Shown here: piece after piece, positions 48,989-60,499 of the stretch
Position numbering within the stretch: the first letter of the stretch is position 1
Layout: each line of letters starts with the position of its first letter
Assembly: GCA_025084515.1 (NCBI GenBank)
Contig: JAJAGP010000364.1
Coordinates: 197,261-261,260, forward strand
Direction of reading: 5' to 3'
Source: Ancistrus triradiatus
Taxonomy: Eukaryota; Chordata; Actinopteri; Siluriformes; Loricariidae
Length of the DNA: 64,000 nucleotides
Position numbers and translations under genes: made by a program
The notes under the pieces: model-generated
Told to the model about the DNA's origin: nothing
The model's database searches: none
What the model saw: only the letters and a program-made list of their open reading frames with translations

Positions 48989-49854
48989 TATATTGCCCAT
49001 CAGTTTATAAAACATAATGCTTAGCCACTGGTGTCAAAGAGAGCTTAACTGGTTATTGTCTTTCCATTCTCCCCATCATAAAAATGTCACTAGCCAATCA
49101 CAGGTGTCTTTGAGCCTATATATTGAGAATAGGTCAGTTAGTGCCACTTCATTATGTATGCAAAGATTTGTGAGGTAACTAAAGTGAGGTAAGTAAATTA
49201 AAAAAATGTGGACAATTGAAATGATCCTTTTAAGATGACTGAGATTTAAATCAGAATTTCATGATATCACTACACGGCTTCTTGGAAATATACAGTATGT
49301 TGCAAATGGAACAAAACAGATTTATTTCTGACCATACATTCTTCTTATGGGAATGAATATATCACTACGTTCTGCTCTTGTATCTTGCTTCAGTTTTATG
49401 TCAAATATATGTAGTTTTACAACACTTAGCAGTATAGCACCAGTCTGTATATCATATTGTCAATTATAGTTTTTCTTACATCTTCACGCACTGAATCGTT
49501 GGCTCATTTTTTTAAACCTCTAAACACAAAACACAAAATGCAAAACTATAGCAGAAGCAAACACTGTGTTCAAAACATGTTTACGTATTTTTGCATCAAA
49601 ATGACAAATGACATCATATAGATCGTTACAATAGGCTGAAATATATGTATTCCAATCCATAAAAATAAACACATGCAACAATAGTTTTTTGTATGTAACA
49701 TTTTACATACCCAATATGAGAAAACTAGGAAAACCTTCAGTGAGAAAGGATTTTCTTAAAAAAAAAAAAGTAAATCAATAATATAGTCGATTAACTAAAA
49801 GTTTGAATGCAAAAAAGTAAATTCTATGAAGCATGTAACAAAAAATAAATTAGA

Positions 49855-50440
49855 CTGTGCCCTGCCTTCTATTTTGGTCAAGCCACAGCACCTCGTCTAC
49901 ATCACAAGCAATGTTCAGTTGGGCTAAAAGTGGTAAAGGAATCTTGTGGAGTGACAGATCCAGACAACAAAAGGTCTCGCATCAACTTCCCCACATGAAT
50001 CTCCATTGGTGTGTAAGGGGATGGTGGTCATATGCTTTCCATCTCCTTGCTTACAAAAACTTTTCAGTTGGGTTTTTGAACGGAGAATACAGTGGGAGGT
50101 ATAGAATGATAAAATTGTGGGTGGTTGATGAACAAGATGACCATAGCAACCCAGTGGAAACTCATGTTGTCTCAAATGACAACATACCTGGGCTGCTCTG
50201 GTGTAGTGTGTCCAAGAATGTAATTAGAAGGTCAGTGTTGTATGGACCAAGGTTGGCATGCTTTGCATGCCTGGTACATAGCTGTGCACATCTGTAGCCT
50301 TTTTATAGTGCTAAAGCTCTGATTTGTAAGTGAACAATTATGCACCAAGTGTTTACACTTGTGAAGACTGGGCGTTCCCAATTGGTAAATAAGCCTGGCA
50401 TTTTGCTTGGCGCTGCTTTCCAAAGGAAGAACATCTACAT
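49855..50440 (-). mobile_element. IS630/Tc1-type DDE transposase relic
   Basis: Near 49855-49930 the minus strand reads LNIACDVDEVLWLDQNRRQ. This resembles the C-terminal CDVDEVLWPDP.RR end of a fish IS630-like transposase known to me by pattern only. The remainder is decayed into short frames (49924-50175, minus). The left and right limits are approximate. Confidence 0.5.
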
Positions 50441-50628
50441 CTAGGCAGACACCCTTATACAGACCGACTTACAACTATACAATCTTAAGTGTTATAATCC
50501 AAGCAATTAGATGTTAAGGGTATTGCTCAAGGACCCAACAATGGAAGCTTGGCAGAGGTGGGATTTCAACACTGTACCTTATGATCTATAATCCAGTACC
50601 TTAACCACTAGGCTACCACAGCACCGTA
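50425..50628 (-). repeat. tRNA-derived SINE copy
   Basis: On the minus strand it runs from a tRNA-like head (GTGGTAGCCTAGTGGTTAAG) to a tail ending GGGTGTCTGCCTAGATGTAG. It is the same family as 20168 and 57876. Confidence 0.8.
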
Positions 50629-50654
50629 AATAAGTTAGTTTTCTAACTTTCTGT

Positions 50655-50795
50655 CAGGACTGATGTGGTTTAGAGGTTATAGCTTTAGATTCTCAATCCA
50701 AATCCTGTCTCAGCCAAACTGCCATTATTGGGCCCTTGAGGAAACACCCCTTAGTTGGCTGAGTTGTACATTGCCTTAGATAGAAACATTTCCTG
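50655..50795 (+). repeat. SINE fragment in opposite orientation
   Basis: The head GATGTGGTTTAGAGGTTATA and the GCCAAACTGCCATTATTGGG segment match the SINE family. It is cut after about 140 bases. It lies 27 bases from, and inverted to, the copy at 50425. Confidence 0.6.
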
Positions 50796-51608
50796 TATCT
50801 TTCATTATCTATCTGTATCTGTACCTATTCTGTGTCTTCCTGTTCTAATCATGCAGTATAATTCCCTATGGACGTTATTGCTTATATCATTACTACACCT
50901 CATTAAACTTGTAAACTTTATAAAGAAATTCCCATTTTAGAACTATTTCATTTTACTATCCAAATTCTTATTTACATTTTTAAGTTATAATTTTATGATA
51001 ATGCATCCCTGTCTGAATTTAAGTTATTCATGTAACATTTTAAACTGCTCTGTGCATTACCTGGTATGATAGCATTTAAGAACGTGTCTTTCTCTTTTGA
51101 TAAACTCCAGTTAATCTTATAAACTGGATTCCTGCCATTTTATTTTCACTCATGTGTTATTATCCTTGTGTGTTACCCTGCTGTTTGAAGGAGAGGGCAA
51201 CATTTTGTAGTTTACTTATCTAATTTGGGATTTGACTTAAGAGGATTATATTTAGCTGGTGATACACCCCTACTAAATGAAATGTGAAGCTAAGGCTAAT
51301 GTAATGAATTCTCCAATATCATCAGAAGTTCAGTATATTATCCTTCATTTGATAACTTACAATACACACAAAACAGTAGGGGGCCAAAGGTCTGAGTTCG
51401 CTAGTGTTTAGACCACTAGTGGCTTGTTTGCATTTTTGTGGAGAACGATTCATACAGCAGAAAGAAAGATTTGAGGATTTCATGTTTTTGTAGTATTGTG
51501 AATCGTGCTGGCAAAAGATAGATGATCAGATTTTGCAGAAACTTGTCAAGTTTGTACCAGCATTGATGTATATTGCACACTCAAATTGTTATGCTGCAAA
51601 AGGCTTAC

Positions 51609-51839
51609 CATCTTTTCGATACAGGGAGATCTCCACCTTCCTCTCCTCTGAGCCCAGCAGAGCTTTAGTCATCTGGGCCACAGCTGACCTACCTGTATGG
51701 GGCCCATACAAGAAGCTGCAGGTACAAGGCTTCTGCATCACCTCAGCCCTGGTGTAGCCACACATGTGGCAGAAGCCATCGTTGCAAAAGATGATGGCAC
51801 AGTTTTCCACTCGTGCATTGGCTATGATGAATTTACGAT
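51609..51839 (-). CDS. kcnh6: kcnh6 exon 2, PAS domain first half
   Basis: This 231-base exon, phase 1 to phase 1, equals the human length. It reads [40 protein letters not shown] and [20 protein letters not shown]. This is the eag PAS domain core, which packs on the cNBHD and slows deactivation. The acceptor is cttcttaacag and the donor is AAGATG|GTAAGC. The frame is intact. Confidence 0.97.
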
Positions 51840-52064
51840 CTGTTAAGAAGGGGCACAGGTATTAAAACTGTTCAGTTCCCTCCTAATCACTGGAACAATT
51901 TTACTGTTTAATGAAACAGTAAGAACTTTTTCTGATTTATACCAAGCGACTAAGCAAGCACTAGATTCTTATCTCTTAATAACGCTATATATTGCCTTAG
52001 ATTAGGTGTAGGTTATTACAACCTAGTATTCAACTTCATGCATTATTGTGTCCTATGTTGTACA

Positions 52065-52828
52065 TACACCAATGAGGCAAAACATTATCACCACTCATGG
52101 ATCAAATAACATTACTATTTATCTAGTTAACATAATTATCTAGATGTTTATCTGGAATATGTTAGAAGGTAAGGAAACGGTTAGGTCCAATGTATGATTT
52201 CGTTAATTTTGCAGAAATGTGCAAGTGTAAAGACCTGAGTAACCTTGACAAGCATCAGATTATTATGGCCAGACAATTGGGTTGGTGCATCGCTGAAATT
52301 GAAAGCCTCCCAGATAAGAGTGCTGAGTACCTATTGAGAGTGGTCTGAGGAGAAACAAACCACAAACTGGTGACAGGGTATTGGGCAACCAAGGTGCGTT
52401 GATGTGCAAGGACATCAAAGGCAATCAGTTCTAGTTCAAACCAACATAAGGGCTGCTATGACAATTGTTAATGCTGATATGTTTCTCAGCACAAAGTGCA
52501 TCACCGCTTGCGTATGGCTCTGCATAGCCTCAGATGGTCAGAGTGTCCATGCTAATCCTGGTACACTGTAGACACAACAGTGTCAGATCTATACTTTGGA
52601 ACAATGGTAAAATGTTGCCTTGTCCAGTAAGCCCTGTTTTCGATCACATGGATGGTTGGGTGTGTGTGCACCTTTTACCTGGGGAAGTGATGGCACAAGG
52701 ATGCACTGCATTAAGAAAACAAGCAGGTAGAGGGAGTGACGCTCTGGAAAATGTTCTGCTGGGAAACCCAGGCATTCATATGGGTGTCAGTTTGAACAAG
52801 TGGTTATAAAGTTTTGGCTCGTTTATGT
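52065..52828 (+). mobile_element. decayed Tc1-type transposon
   Basis: The ends TACACCAATGAGGCAAAACA and the inverted TTTTGGCTCGTTTATGTG resemble a common fish Tc1 element that starts TA.ACC.ATCAG.CATAACAT. Internal plus-strand pieces such as TTTTACCTGGGGAAGTGATG and TGTTCTGCTGGGAAACCCAG fit that element's transposase in order. No usable frame remains. Confidence 0.6.
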
Positions 52829-53322
52829 GCCAATATGTGTATGCACATTCACATATTTAGGCAAATTTTAATGAACTATTAACAAGGAAATCTAAGACCT
52901 TCAATAACATTTTCATTAACATCACCTGGAAAGGTGTCCAAACATTTAAAGATTTCAAGTTTTTAACTGGTATAAGTATGTTCTATTTAGAGTTTTTCCG
53001 TCCAGGGGTTGCGTTGACTATTTTCATTTACAAAATCAATAAAATGTGTTACTTGCCCAAGGGTGCCCAAGACAGTACGTGATTAATACATTTATGTTTG
53101 TAGATTCATATGTCAACAAGGAAGGTAACAAGGTATATTTAAACAGATTTAAAGAACTATATGAGTTCTGTGTGATAATCAGATATATTTACTAATATAA
53201 TGTAATTACAATTAAAGGAATCAAAGTTTTAATGACACTGCATCTGGCTTCTTATCTAACAATCAAAGGAATATAAAATATTCAAGTGGTTCAAGTGCCC
53301 TTGGAAAATATTAATTCATTCA

Positions 53323-53605
53323 TTTGTTGTCTTATCCACTTAATCCTAGTCAGGGTCGTGAGAAAGCCAGTGCCTAGCTGATGACACAGGGTGCCAATTG
53401 ATCATAGGGTTTGCACATGCTAAGGGTACTTTAGAAACACCAACCTAACATGCCAGTCTTTGGAATGTGGGAGGAAACCCATGCAGATATGGGAGAACGT
53501 GCAAACTCCACACAGGTGGAGTGTGAGGTTGGGATCAAACCAGGGATCTCAGAGTTGTGAGGCAACAGTGCTAACCACTGCACCACCATGTCCCCCATTA
53601 AAAAT
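53323..53605. repeat. Mermaid-type fish SINE or related repeat
   Basis: It begins CATTCATTTGTTGTCTTATC and contains GGGAGGAAACCCATGCAGAT, GGAGAACGTGCAAACTCCAC and a final GCTAACCACTGCACCACCAT. These are hallmark segments of a very common fish interspersed repeat. Confidence 0.75.
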
Positions 53606-54031
53606 ATATATTTTTAAATAAATAAAATAAAAATACTTTTGAATTAATTATATATAAATGAAAATATGCTGGGTAGGTTGTATAGTGCAGGCGTTTGTTT
53701 CCTCTTACCTTGCTTCATAATATTGTGTAGGCAAAATATTACTTCCAGATATCACAAGTGGATTTCTTACCAAAATACAATTTGAACTCATATGTGAAAT
53801 ACTAATCCATAATAATCATTTTAAATAATATCTTTATCTTTATACTTCACATTGAACTTATTATTCATGGCTTATTATTCATTTATTCATAATCATATTA
53901 TTTAGAAAGAACTATTAATTATTCTAAATGATATTTACACTAAAAGGACCATAATGCAATTACTTTAATGTTTAGGCATCAACTAATAAACCATTGCTTT
54001 AGAAGCTGTAGTTGTAAATTTCAGGATTACA

Positions 54032-54033
<2 letters not shown>

Positions 54034-54081
<48 letters not shown>
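54034..54081. repeat. (TTA)n microsatellite
   Basis: About 16 uninterrupted TTA units lie in kcnh6 intron 1, about 56 bases inside the intron from the exon 1 donor. Confidence 0.95.
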
Positions 54082-54082
<1 letters not shown>

Positions 54083-54137
54083 CACACATCACAATTACAA
54101 TTACAATTACAACAACTGTTAAAAACCATGTTCTTAC

Positions 54138-54213
54138 TTTGGCCCTCGAATTTGCGGATGATGGTGTCCAAGAAGGTGTTCTGAGGAGCGACGTGTCCCC
54201 TCCGAACTGGCAT
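54138..54213 (-). CDS. kcnh6: kcnh6 exon 1 with start codon
   Basis: The coding part is 76 bases, exactly as in human KCNH2. It reads [20 protein letters not shown] then KFEGQ, the ERG N-cap and start of the PAS domain, and leaves in phase 1 at CCAAA|GTAAGA. The ATG at 54213 is the conserved family start. The N-cap controls slow channel closing. Confidence 0.97.
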
Positions 54214-54420
54214 GATGCTCTTTATAATAAGTTGAACTCCTTAATTGGAATGGAAGGCGAGTGCGCTCAACTCTCCAGTCTGACACACTGTGAGCGCTCA
54301 AGCAGTGTAAGTAAAGTGGGTGCACGGTGGTGCAGTTTAATCCCCCCACACACGCTTTACTATGCATGTGCGGCCAATCAGCTGCACTCTTCACTTCTGA
54401 CCTTTCACTGCATCTGTATA
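54214..54420 (-). promoter_or_regulatory. kcnh6: probable kcnh6 5' leader and promoter region
   Basis: The region upstream of the start codon is richer in G and C than its surroundings and includes GAGCGCACTCGCC-type sequence. No TATA box or fixed start site is identified. Confidence 0.3.
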
Positions 54421-54779
54421 GTTGATATAGCCCTGAATTAAACCCTGCTTTCTCTTATCCAATTTGCAAGTTTATTAACTACAGGTGAAACTTAATCTGT
54501 AAATGCTTTTTTTAATGTGGGATCTTTAATAGAAGTTGATGGACACCATCGCTTGGCTCCTGAGTTCCTGCATTTTTCCTTTTTGTATTACCATACAGTA
54601 ACTGGAGGTTAAATATTCTGTTTAATAATTACTATGTTTCCTTTGTCTGTCTAACTGCATTGCATGAATATTGTACTGTATTGCATCTGAAGTGAAATAT
54701 AACTATAGTATAATAAATTAAATGAAACGTTATTTGAAGTGAAATTTTACTGTAGCACAATTAAAAGCATAGGAATCCT

Positions 54780-54970
54780 GTTCTACTCCAGCTTAACCAG
54801 GTTAGGGTCACAGAAGGGTCTGTAGCCTAATCTCAAATTCACTGGATGCACAGAGGTGCACATAGGAAAGGGCACCAGTAAACACACCAAACAAACCCAA
54901 GCCATCAGAAACTGCCGTTTCGAAACTGCTGGTTCTTACTTCTGAACCACCAGAGCGACTATAGTATAAT
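54780..54970. repeat. SINE-like relic
   Basis: Segments such as AGCTTAACCAGGTTAGGGTC, CAAATTCACTGGATGCACAG and CGTTTCGAAACTGCTGG suggest an old tRNA-headed repeat. The ends are unclear. Confidence 0.35.
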
Positions 54971-55018
54971 ATATGAACTAACACTAAATAGGTATTCATT
55001 CATTCATTTTCTTATCCG

Positions 55019-55042
55019 CTTAAATACTTTTTTGGCCCACTG
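55019..55042. mobile_element. solo Tc1 family II end
   Basis: TTAAATACTTTTTTGGCCCA followed by CTGTA is the family II right end without a body. It lies 68 bases before a complete family II element. Confidence 0.7.
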
Positions 55043-55110
55043 TATGCTACCTACCAAGCCCCACAAAGTAAGTCTAATAAAGTATGATATATTGGATAAA
55101 GTATAATATA

Positions 55111-56701
55111 CAGTGGGCCAAAAAAGTTTTTAGTCAGCCACTGATTGTGCAAGTTCTCCTACTTAGAAAGATGAGAGAGGTCTGTAATTTTCATCATAGG
55201 TACACTTCAACTATGAGAGACAAAATAAGAAAATAATTCAGGAAATCACATTGTAGGATTTTTAAATAATTTAATTGTAAATTATGGTGGAAAAATAAAT
55301 ATTTGGTCAACCCCACAAACAAGCAAGATTTCTGGCTCTCACAGAACCTGTAAATTCCTTTCTTTAGGAAAGCTGCTTCTGTCCTCCACTCGTTACCTGG
55401 ATTAATGGCACCTGTGTTTGACCTCGTTATCTGTATAAAAGACACCTGTCCACAGCCTCAAACAGTCAGACTCCGAACTCAACCATGGCCAAGACCAAAG
55501 AGCTGTCGAAGGACACCATGAAGAAAATTGTAGAGCTGCACCAGGCTGGGAAGAGTGAATCTACAATAGGCAAGCAGGTTGGTGTGAATAAATCAACTGA
55601 GGGAGCAATTGTTAGAAAATGGAAGACATACAAGACCATTGATAATCTCCCTCAATCTGGGGGACCACACAAGATCTCATCCCGTGGGGTCAAAATGATC
55701 ATGAGAATGGTCATGGCCAGAACCTGATGAATGACCTGCAGAGAGCTGGGACCAAAGTAACAAAGGCTACCATCAGTAACACACTACACCAAGAGGGACT
55801 CGGATCCTGCAGGCCCAGACATGTCCCCCTGCATAAGCCAGTACATGTCCAGGCTCGTCTGAAGTTTGCCAGAGAGCATATGGCTGATCCAGAAGAGAAC
55901 TGGGAGAATATCATGTGGTCAGATGAAACCAAAATAGAACTTTTTGGTAAAAACTCAACTCGTCGTGTTTGGAGGAAGAAGAATGCTGAGTTGCACCATA
56001 CCTACTGTGAAGCATGGGGGTTGGAAACATCATGCGTTGGGGCTGTTTTTCTGCAAAGGGGACAAAACGACTGATCCGTGTTAAGGAAAGAATGAATGGG
56101 GCCATGTATCGTGAGATTTTAAGCCAAACCCTCCTTCCATCAATGAGAGCATTGAAGATGGAACGGGGCTGGGTCTTCCAGCATGACAATGATCCCAAAC
56201 ACACCACTCGGGCAACGAAAGAGTGGCTCCGTGAAAAGCATTTCAAGGTCCTGGAGTGGCCTAGCCAGTCTCCAGACCTCAACCCCATAGAAAATTTGTG
56301 GAGGGAGTTGAAAGTCAATGTTGCCTAGTGACAGCCCCAAAACATCACTGCTCTAGAGGGGATCTACATGGAGGAATGGGCCAAAATACCAGATACAGTG
56401 TGTGCAAATCTGGTGAAGACTTACAGGAAACGTTTGACCTCTGTCATTGCTAACAAAGGATATGTTCCAAAGTATTGAGTTGAATTTTTGTTATTGACTA
56501 AATACTTATTTTCCACCATGACTTACATTGAAATTCTTTAAATATCCTACAATGTGATTTCCTGGATTTGTTTTTTCTTTTCTCATTTTGTCTCTCACAG
56601 TTGAAGTGTACCTATGATGAAAATGACATTTACTCTCTCATCTTTCTAAGTAGGAGAACTTGCACAATCAGTGGCTGACTAAATACTTTTTTGCCCCACT
56701 G
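55111..56701 (+). mobile_element. Tc1-like transposon, family II, full-length, inactive
   Basis: The ends CAGTGGGCCAAAAAAGTTTT and CTAAATACTTTTTTGCCCCA + CTG are flanked by TA at 55109-55110 and 56702-56703. The transposase is nearly complete but split into three frames. 55485-55727 starts [20 protein letters not shown] (DNA-binding). 55727-56074 has NIMWSDETKIELFG with the first catalytic Asp. 56014-56328 has [16 protein letters not shown] and [17 protein letters not shown] with the remaining catalytic residues. It lies between the divergent kcnh6 and slc12a7 starts. Confidence 0.95.
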
Positions 56702-56702
56702 T

Positions 56703-57570
56703 AATACAGTCTAACTAAAGTATAATATGTTGAGTAAAATCTTATCTATAATAATATATATATCTGAAGAAATATCTTAACTACACGTTTGTTTATTTTC
56801 AGTAGACAGCTTTCCATCCAAGACCAAAACAGTAGAGCCTTCACATACCAGTAGGGAGAGCACTTTTACACCTTACATATTTGTATGCCCTATCAGTGCA
56901 TTGAATTTTTCTGGGCACAATGGAATATTGTAGACATCGAAAAAAATGTTAGTCTTGGAAAAAAAAACTTTTTTGATTTATATTTTTATAACTTATAGAG
57001 AATCCAGACCCAGCAGCACATTTCATTTTGGGGATGTATTGTCAATATTATTCTGCATTTATTGTAAAAGACAGGTACAAAATAAAAACATAAATAAAGC
57101 GACACACTATATATACAGTACTTCATTACATATTAAATGATTATGTTTGTTAGTTTATTAAAACTGTATTTTAAAAAATATTCATGATTTTATTTACTTT
57201 TTCTTGTAGAAACATTACCCATGATGTAAAAGGAAGTGAACTACTGCTACAGTACCATTTTTGTGAATTGTGGAATTTCTTTTAAGTTAAAAATTTTGTA
57301 TAATTCAAATGGCCAACTGGCTTAACAGAATGCTCCATGTTTTTTGAATGATAAAGTGAAACATGCTTTATTTAATCTCTCACACCGTTTGTTTTTCTTT
57401 GTCAGTTTGTAAGGAGTTAAGCATTATCTCTGGCATTCATTATTCTTCATTCTATTACAGAGAACTCGAACTCAAATGACATTTAAATAGGCAAAATGTT
57501 TTACTATAAATTTAATTCACTATTATCATTTAGCAGAATGTGTTTTCTTATTGTTGACTGCTATGAACTG
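56703..57570. other. intergenic, no gene seen
   Basis: This is AT-rich sequence with no recognised element. Confidence 0.4.
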
Positions 57571-57572
57571 GC

Positions 57573-57780
57573 TATAAGTGAGACTGTGGTAACTGAGTGG
57601 TTAAGATACTAAACTGTGGACTAGAATGTCCAGGGTTCAAATACCACTTTAGCCAAGCTGCTACTGTTGGGTCTTTGAGCAAGACCCAGAATAGCTTGAA
57701 CTGTATCAGTTGTAAGTTGCTCCTCCATATGCTGGATGTAGAGGAGGTCGTCCTTTGTGACGTTATTTATTTTGGTCTTT
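57573..57780 (+). repeat. tRNA-derived SINE copy, 3' truncated
   Basis: The head GTGGTAACTGAGTGGTTAAG, box-B-like GGGTTCAAATACCAC and GCTGCTACTGTTGGGTCTTT match the intact copy 300 bases downstream. The tail diverges after TCAGTTGTAAGTTGCTC. Confidence 0.8.
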
Positions 57781-57875
57781 ATTAGTGGTCTGGTGGCGTG
57801 ATCGGCTAAAGCACTTGTCCCCAACGCAGTTGACCAGGGTTCTGTCCTCAGCCACTGAGATGATTTTCTTCATTT

Positions 57876-58075
57876 TGGGACTGTGGTAGCCTAGCGGGTA
57901 AGGTACTGGACTATGGACCAAAAGGTCCAGGGTTCAAATCCCATCTCTGCCAAGCTGCCACTGTTGGGTCCTTGAGCAAAGCCCTTAACCCACAATTGCT
58001 TGGATTGTAAGACTGTATCAACTGTAAGTCGCTCTGGATAAGGGCGTCTGCTAAATGCTGTAAATGTCAATGTAA
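57876..58075 (+). repeat. tRNA-derived SINE, best-preserved copy
   Basis: It has a clear tRNA-like head with box A (TGTGGTAGCCTAGCGGGTAA) and box B (GGTTCAAATCC). The body has GCCAAGCTGCCACTGTTGGG and the tail has TCGCTCTGGATAAGGGCGTC then TGCTAAATGCTGTAAATG. It could be used as the reference for the other copies in the window. Confidence 0.85.
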
Positions 58076-59700
58076 ATTTAAGTCAAATTGCTCTGTGCAT
58101 GTAAATACATGTTTTATTAGCAGCCATCCTTTTATGACTGCTTTTATGGACATGTTATCAGTGTACACACCCCTTGAACCAGAGGGCAAAGTGCCAGTGC
58201 ACTTGCTTTCATTCCTTACCACTTCTTCGAGTTAACTTATGAAAGTTACCTATGAAATAATTAACTTTTGTTCTGTGTATTCAATATCTAACTCGACGAA
58301 AAGACACGAATTGCTCTTTGTGAAAAGCAAGCTCACCACATGACTGTTTCATCAAGAAAGTATTCTAGTTAAGGGAGAAACAATAATTTACTAGCCTACT
58401 TCCCATGAAAGAAAGCTGTATTGTTAGACATAGGAGGTGGTCAAGTTTATATATTATTGTGAGAACTGAATGACCCCCACATGTAAAAATGAACCAAACT
58501 ATTTCCTTTTGGTAAAAATTAAGTCAACCACATAATGATGAAAAACAATTTTGTGTCTTTGTGTGAGAGTATTTGGTTGGGGGGTGAGGTAAGAATGTGT
58601 TATCTTTTGTTCTGGCCCCTCTTTTAACTTGCGTGCCCTCTAGGACATCACATCACATCACTCTGAATCCTGTCAGGTTCAATAAGAATGCTACTACAAT
58701 GTGCAGGAAACACCACCCAGCAGTGCCACACAGGGAACAAGCTTAAAATAAACAGAAGGCAGCTGGATGGCATGTTTCAATATACCATAATGATTAGTCA
58801 AAAGAAAAGAACAAAACAAAAAAGAAGTATATGCTTGGCAGGTTTACTATAGTTAACAAAATAATAAAGAAAGAAAAAAAAAAGAAACAAACTGTAACTG
58901 TTTCAACAACAATAAACACAATCTCTTCACCTAAAAGAAATAAACTACAATACACTACAGTAATCTTTATTTGTTGTTATCAGTTGGTTATTAGTGTGGG
59001 TATTATTGTGGCAAGAGTCTTTGTATAACAAAAAACAAGCTGAATTTTAATTGGAAATAAAATAAATAAATAAATAACACTGCATGGTCAGAGGAATTTT
59101 GTCATAAAAGGAAGGTCAAGTGTGCTGATTAAAACTGGATACCTTACTGATATTTTTAGATGGACATGCAAATTTGTGTAAACACGACAGTAGCATCAGG
59201 CATCAGTATAATATCAGTATATGTGTAGATTTTCCCAAATAAATGGTTATGTGCATTTTAATATAGTGATCATAGTGCGTCTGAGCAAAGTGACAAACTA
59301 ATTCTTCTCATAGGAAATTGAAGTTAGTAATGGAAGGGTATACTGAATTTAACATATTGCACCAAGAATGCAAGACCGACTCGAAGTAGTGTTAGCAGAC
59401 GGATGTATAGAGAGTAAATTATTTAAATTAAATTATTTGTGTTTTGCCTGTTGTCCTATGATGCTGACAAGCCAGTACATTTTAGTTTTTTATATTTGTG
59501 TTTTGTACATTAATTTGGTCCTTTGCATGACTGCAATTGTATAACCTTTATATCTTGACAATGAGAATCCACATTCAGATGTGTATATTATTATAGTTAT
59601 AATGTATTGTTTTTTTAATGTAATAATAGGGAAACTGACATTCTAAAAAGTTCTACCACTAGAGGAGTGTAAGATCAAGCCTGGAGTGTGTGTTTTGAAG
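58076..59700. other. intergenic, no gene seen
   Basis: No coding exon or element end was seen. A short (AAAT)n run lies at about 59060-59078. Confidence 0.4.
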
Positions 59701-59941
59701 TGCCAGTTGCCAATTTGAATGGCATGGGAAGGAGGGGTTGGACAAGGCTCCTCCTATTCGGTGGAAATGATCACATGGGTTGTTCTACTGAAACGACGTG
59801 AGTCAGGGCAGTACAAACTTTATGCCAAGACATAGGAAGCAGTCTGAATGTGTACGTGTGTGTGAAAAAGGAAAACTGGAGGGCAGGAGAAGCAAGGAGA
59901 GGGTTGATCTCACACATAAGGAGCACATGTTGTGAACGAAA

Positions 59942-60065
59942 ATGCCCACCAACTTCACAGTGGTTCCAGTAGAGGATTGTCCTGCTTCAGGTTCAAACTG
60001 TGATGGTCAGACTCTCGGGGAGGAGGATGTGGATAACCGGGATCTTGTGGTTGGACCTTACTCAG
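59942..60065 (+). CDS. slc12a7: slc12a7-type K-Cl cotransporter, first coding exon
   Basis: This 124-base coding part starts with ATG in a good context (gaaaATGCCC). It reads MPTNFTVVPVEDCPASGSNC, then GEEDVDNRDLVVGPYSG, and leaves in phase 1 at CTCAG|GTAAGC. The MPTNFTVVPVE start is the KCC4 (SLC12A7) N-terminus; KCC1 and KCC3 isoforms begin MPHFTV. The protein is an electroneutral K+ and Cl- exporter of the plasma membrane used in cell-volume control. Only the cytoplasmic N-terminus is encoded here. Later exons were not found before 64000, so intron 1 is at least 3.9 kb. Confidence 0.85.
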
Positions 60066-60412
60066 GTAAGCAGGATATGGAATACGCTATCAGCTTAGTC
60101 AACAGCTGGCTCAGGTAGGCTGGTCTTCAGTGGAGGACTTGTCTTTGTTTCAGTCTATACTGCTGTTTATTCTGACCAAGGTCTTCTTCATTCTTCGACT
60201 AGAAACCTTCTATTATCTCAATCAAATATGAGTTGAAGGCTTGCGAGCAGTAAACAAACGGTGTTTTCCTGAACTTCCGCCTGGCTTTTCTGTCTGCTAA
60301 TTATCACTGACTTTCTTTAGAACTGGAAAAAAGTTGGACCAAAATAAGCCTGTTTCCGGTAAACATTTTGCTATAAGATATCACCTGTTTTCATCTTTAT
60401 GTCGTATATACT

Positions 60413-60413
<1 letters not shown>

Positions 60414-60487
<74 letters not shown>
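60414..60487. repeat. (GT)n microsatellite
   Basis: About 36 uninterrupted GT units lie 350 bases into slc12a7 intron 1. Confidence 0.98.
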
Positions 60488-60491
<4 letters not shown>

Positions 60492-60499
60492 TACTTCTC

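Noticed and set aside
52534..52809. 91-residue plus-strand frame
   Set aside because: It is part of a decayed Tc1-type element with matching end fragments.
57876..57960. Possible functional tRNA gene
   Set aside because: Boxes A and B are present but the cloverleaf is not complete, and the sequence continues into a SINE body and tail that recur elsewhere in the window.
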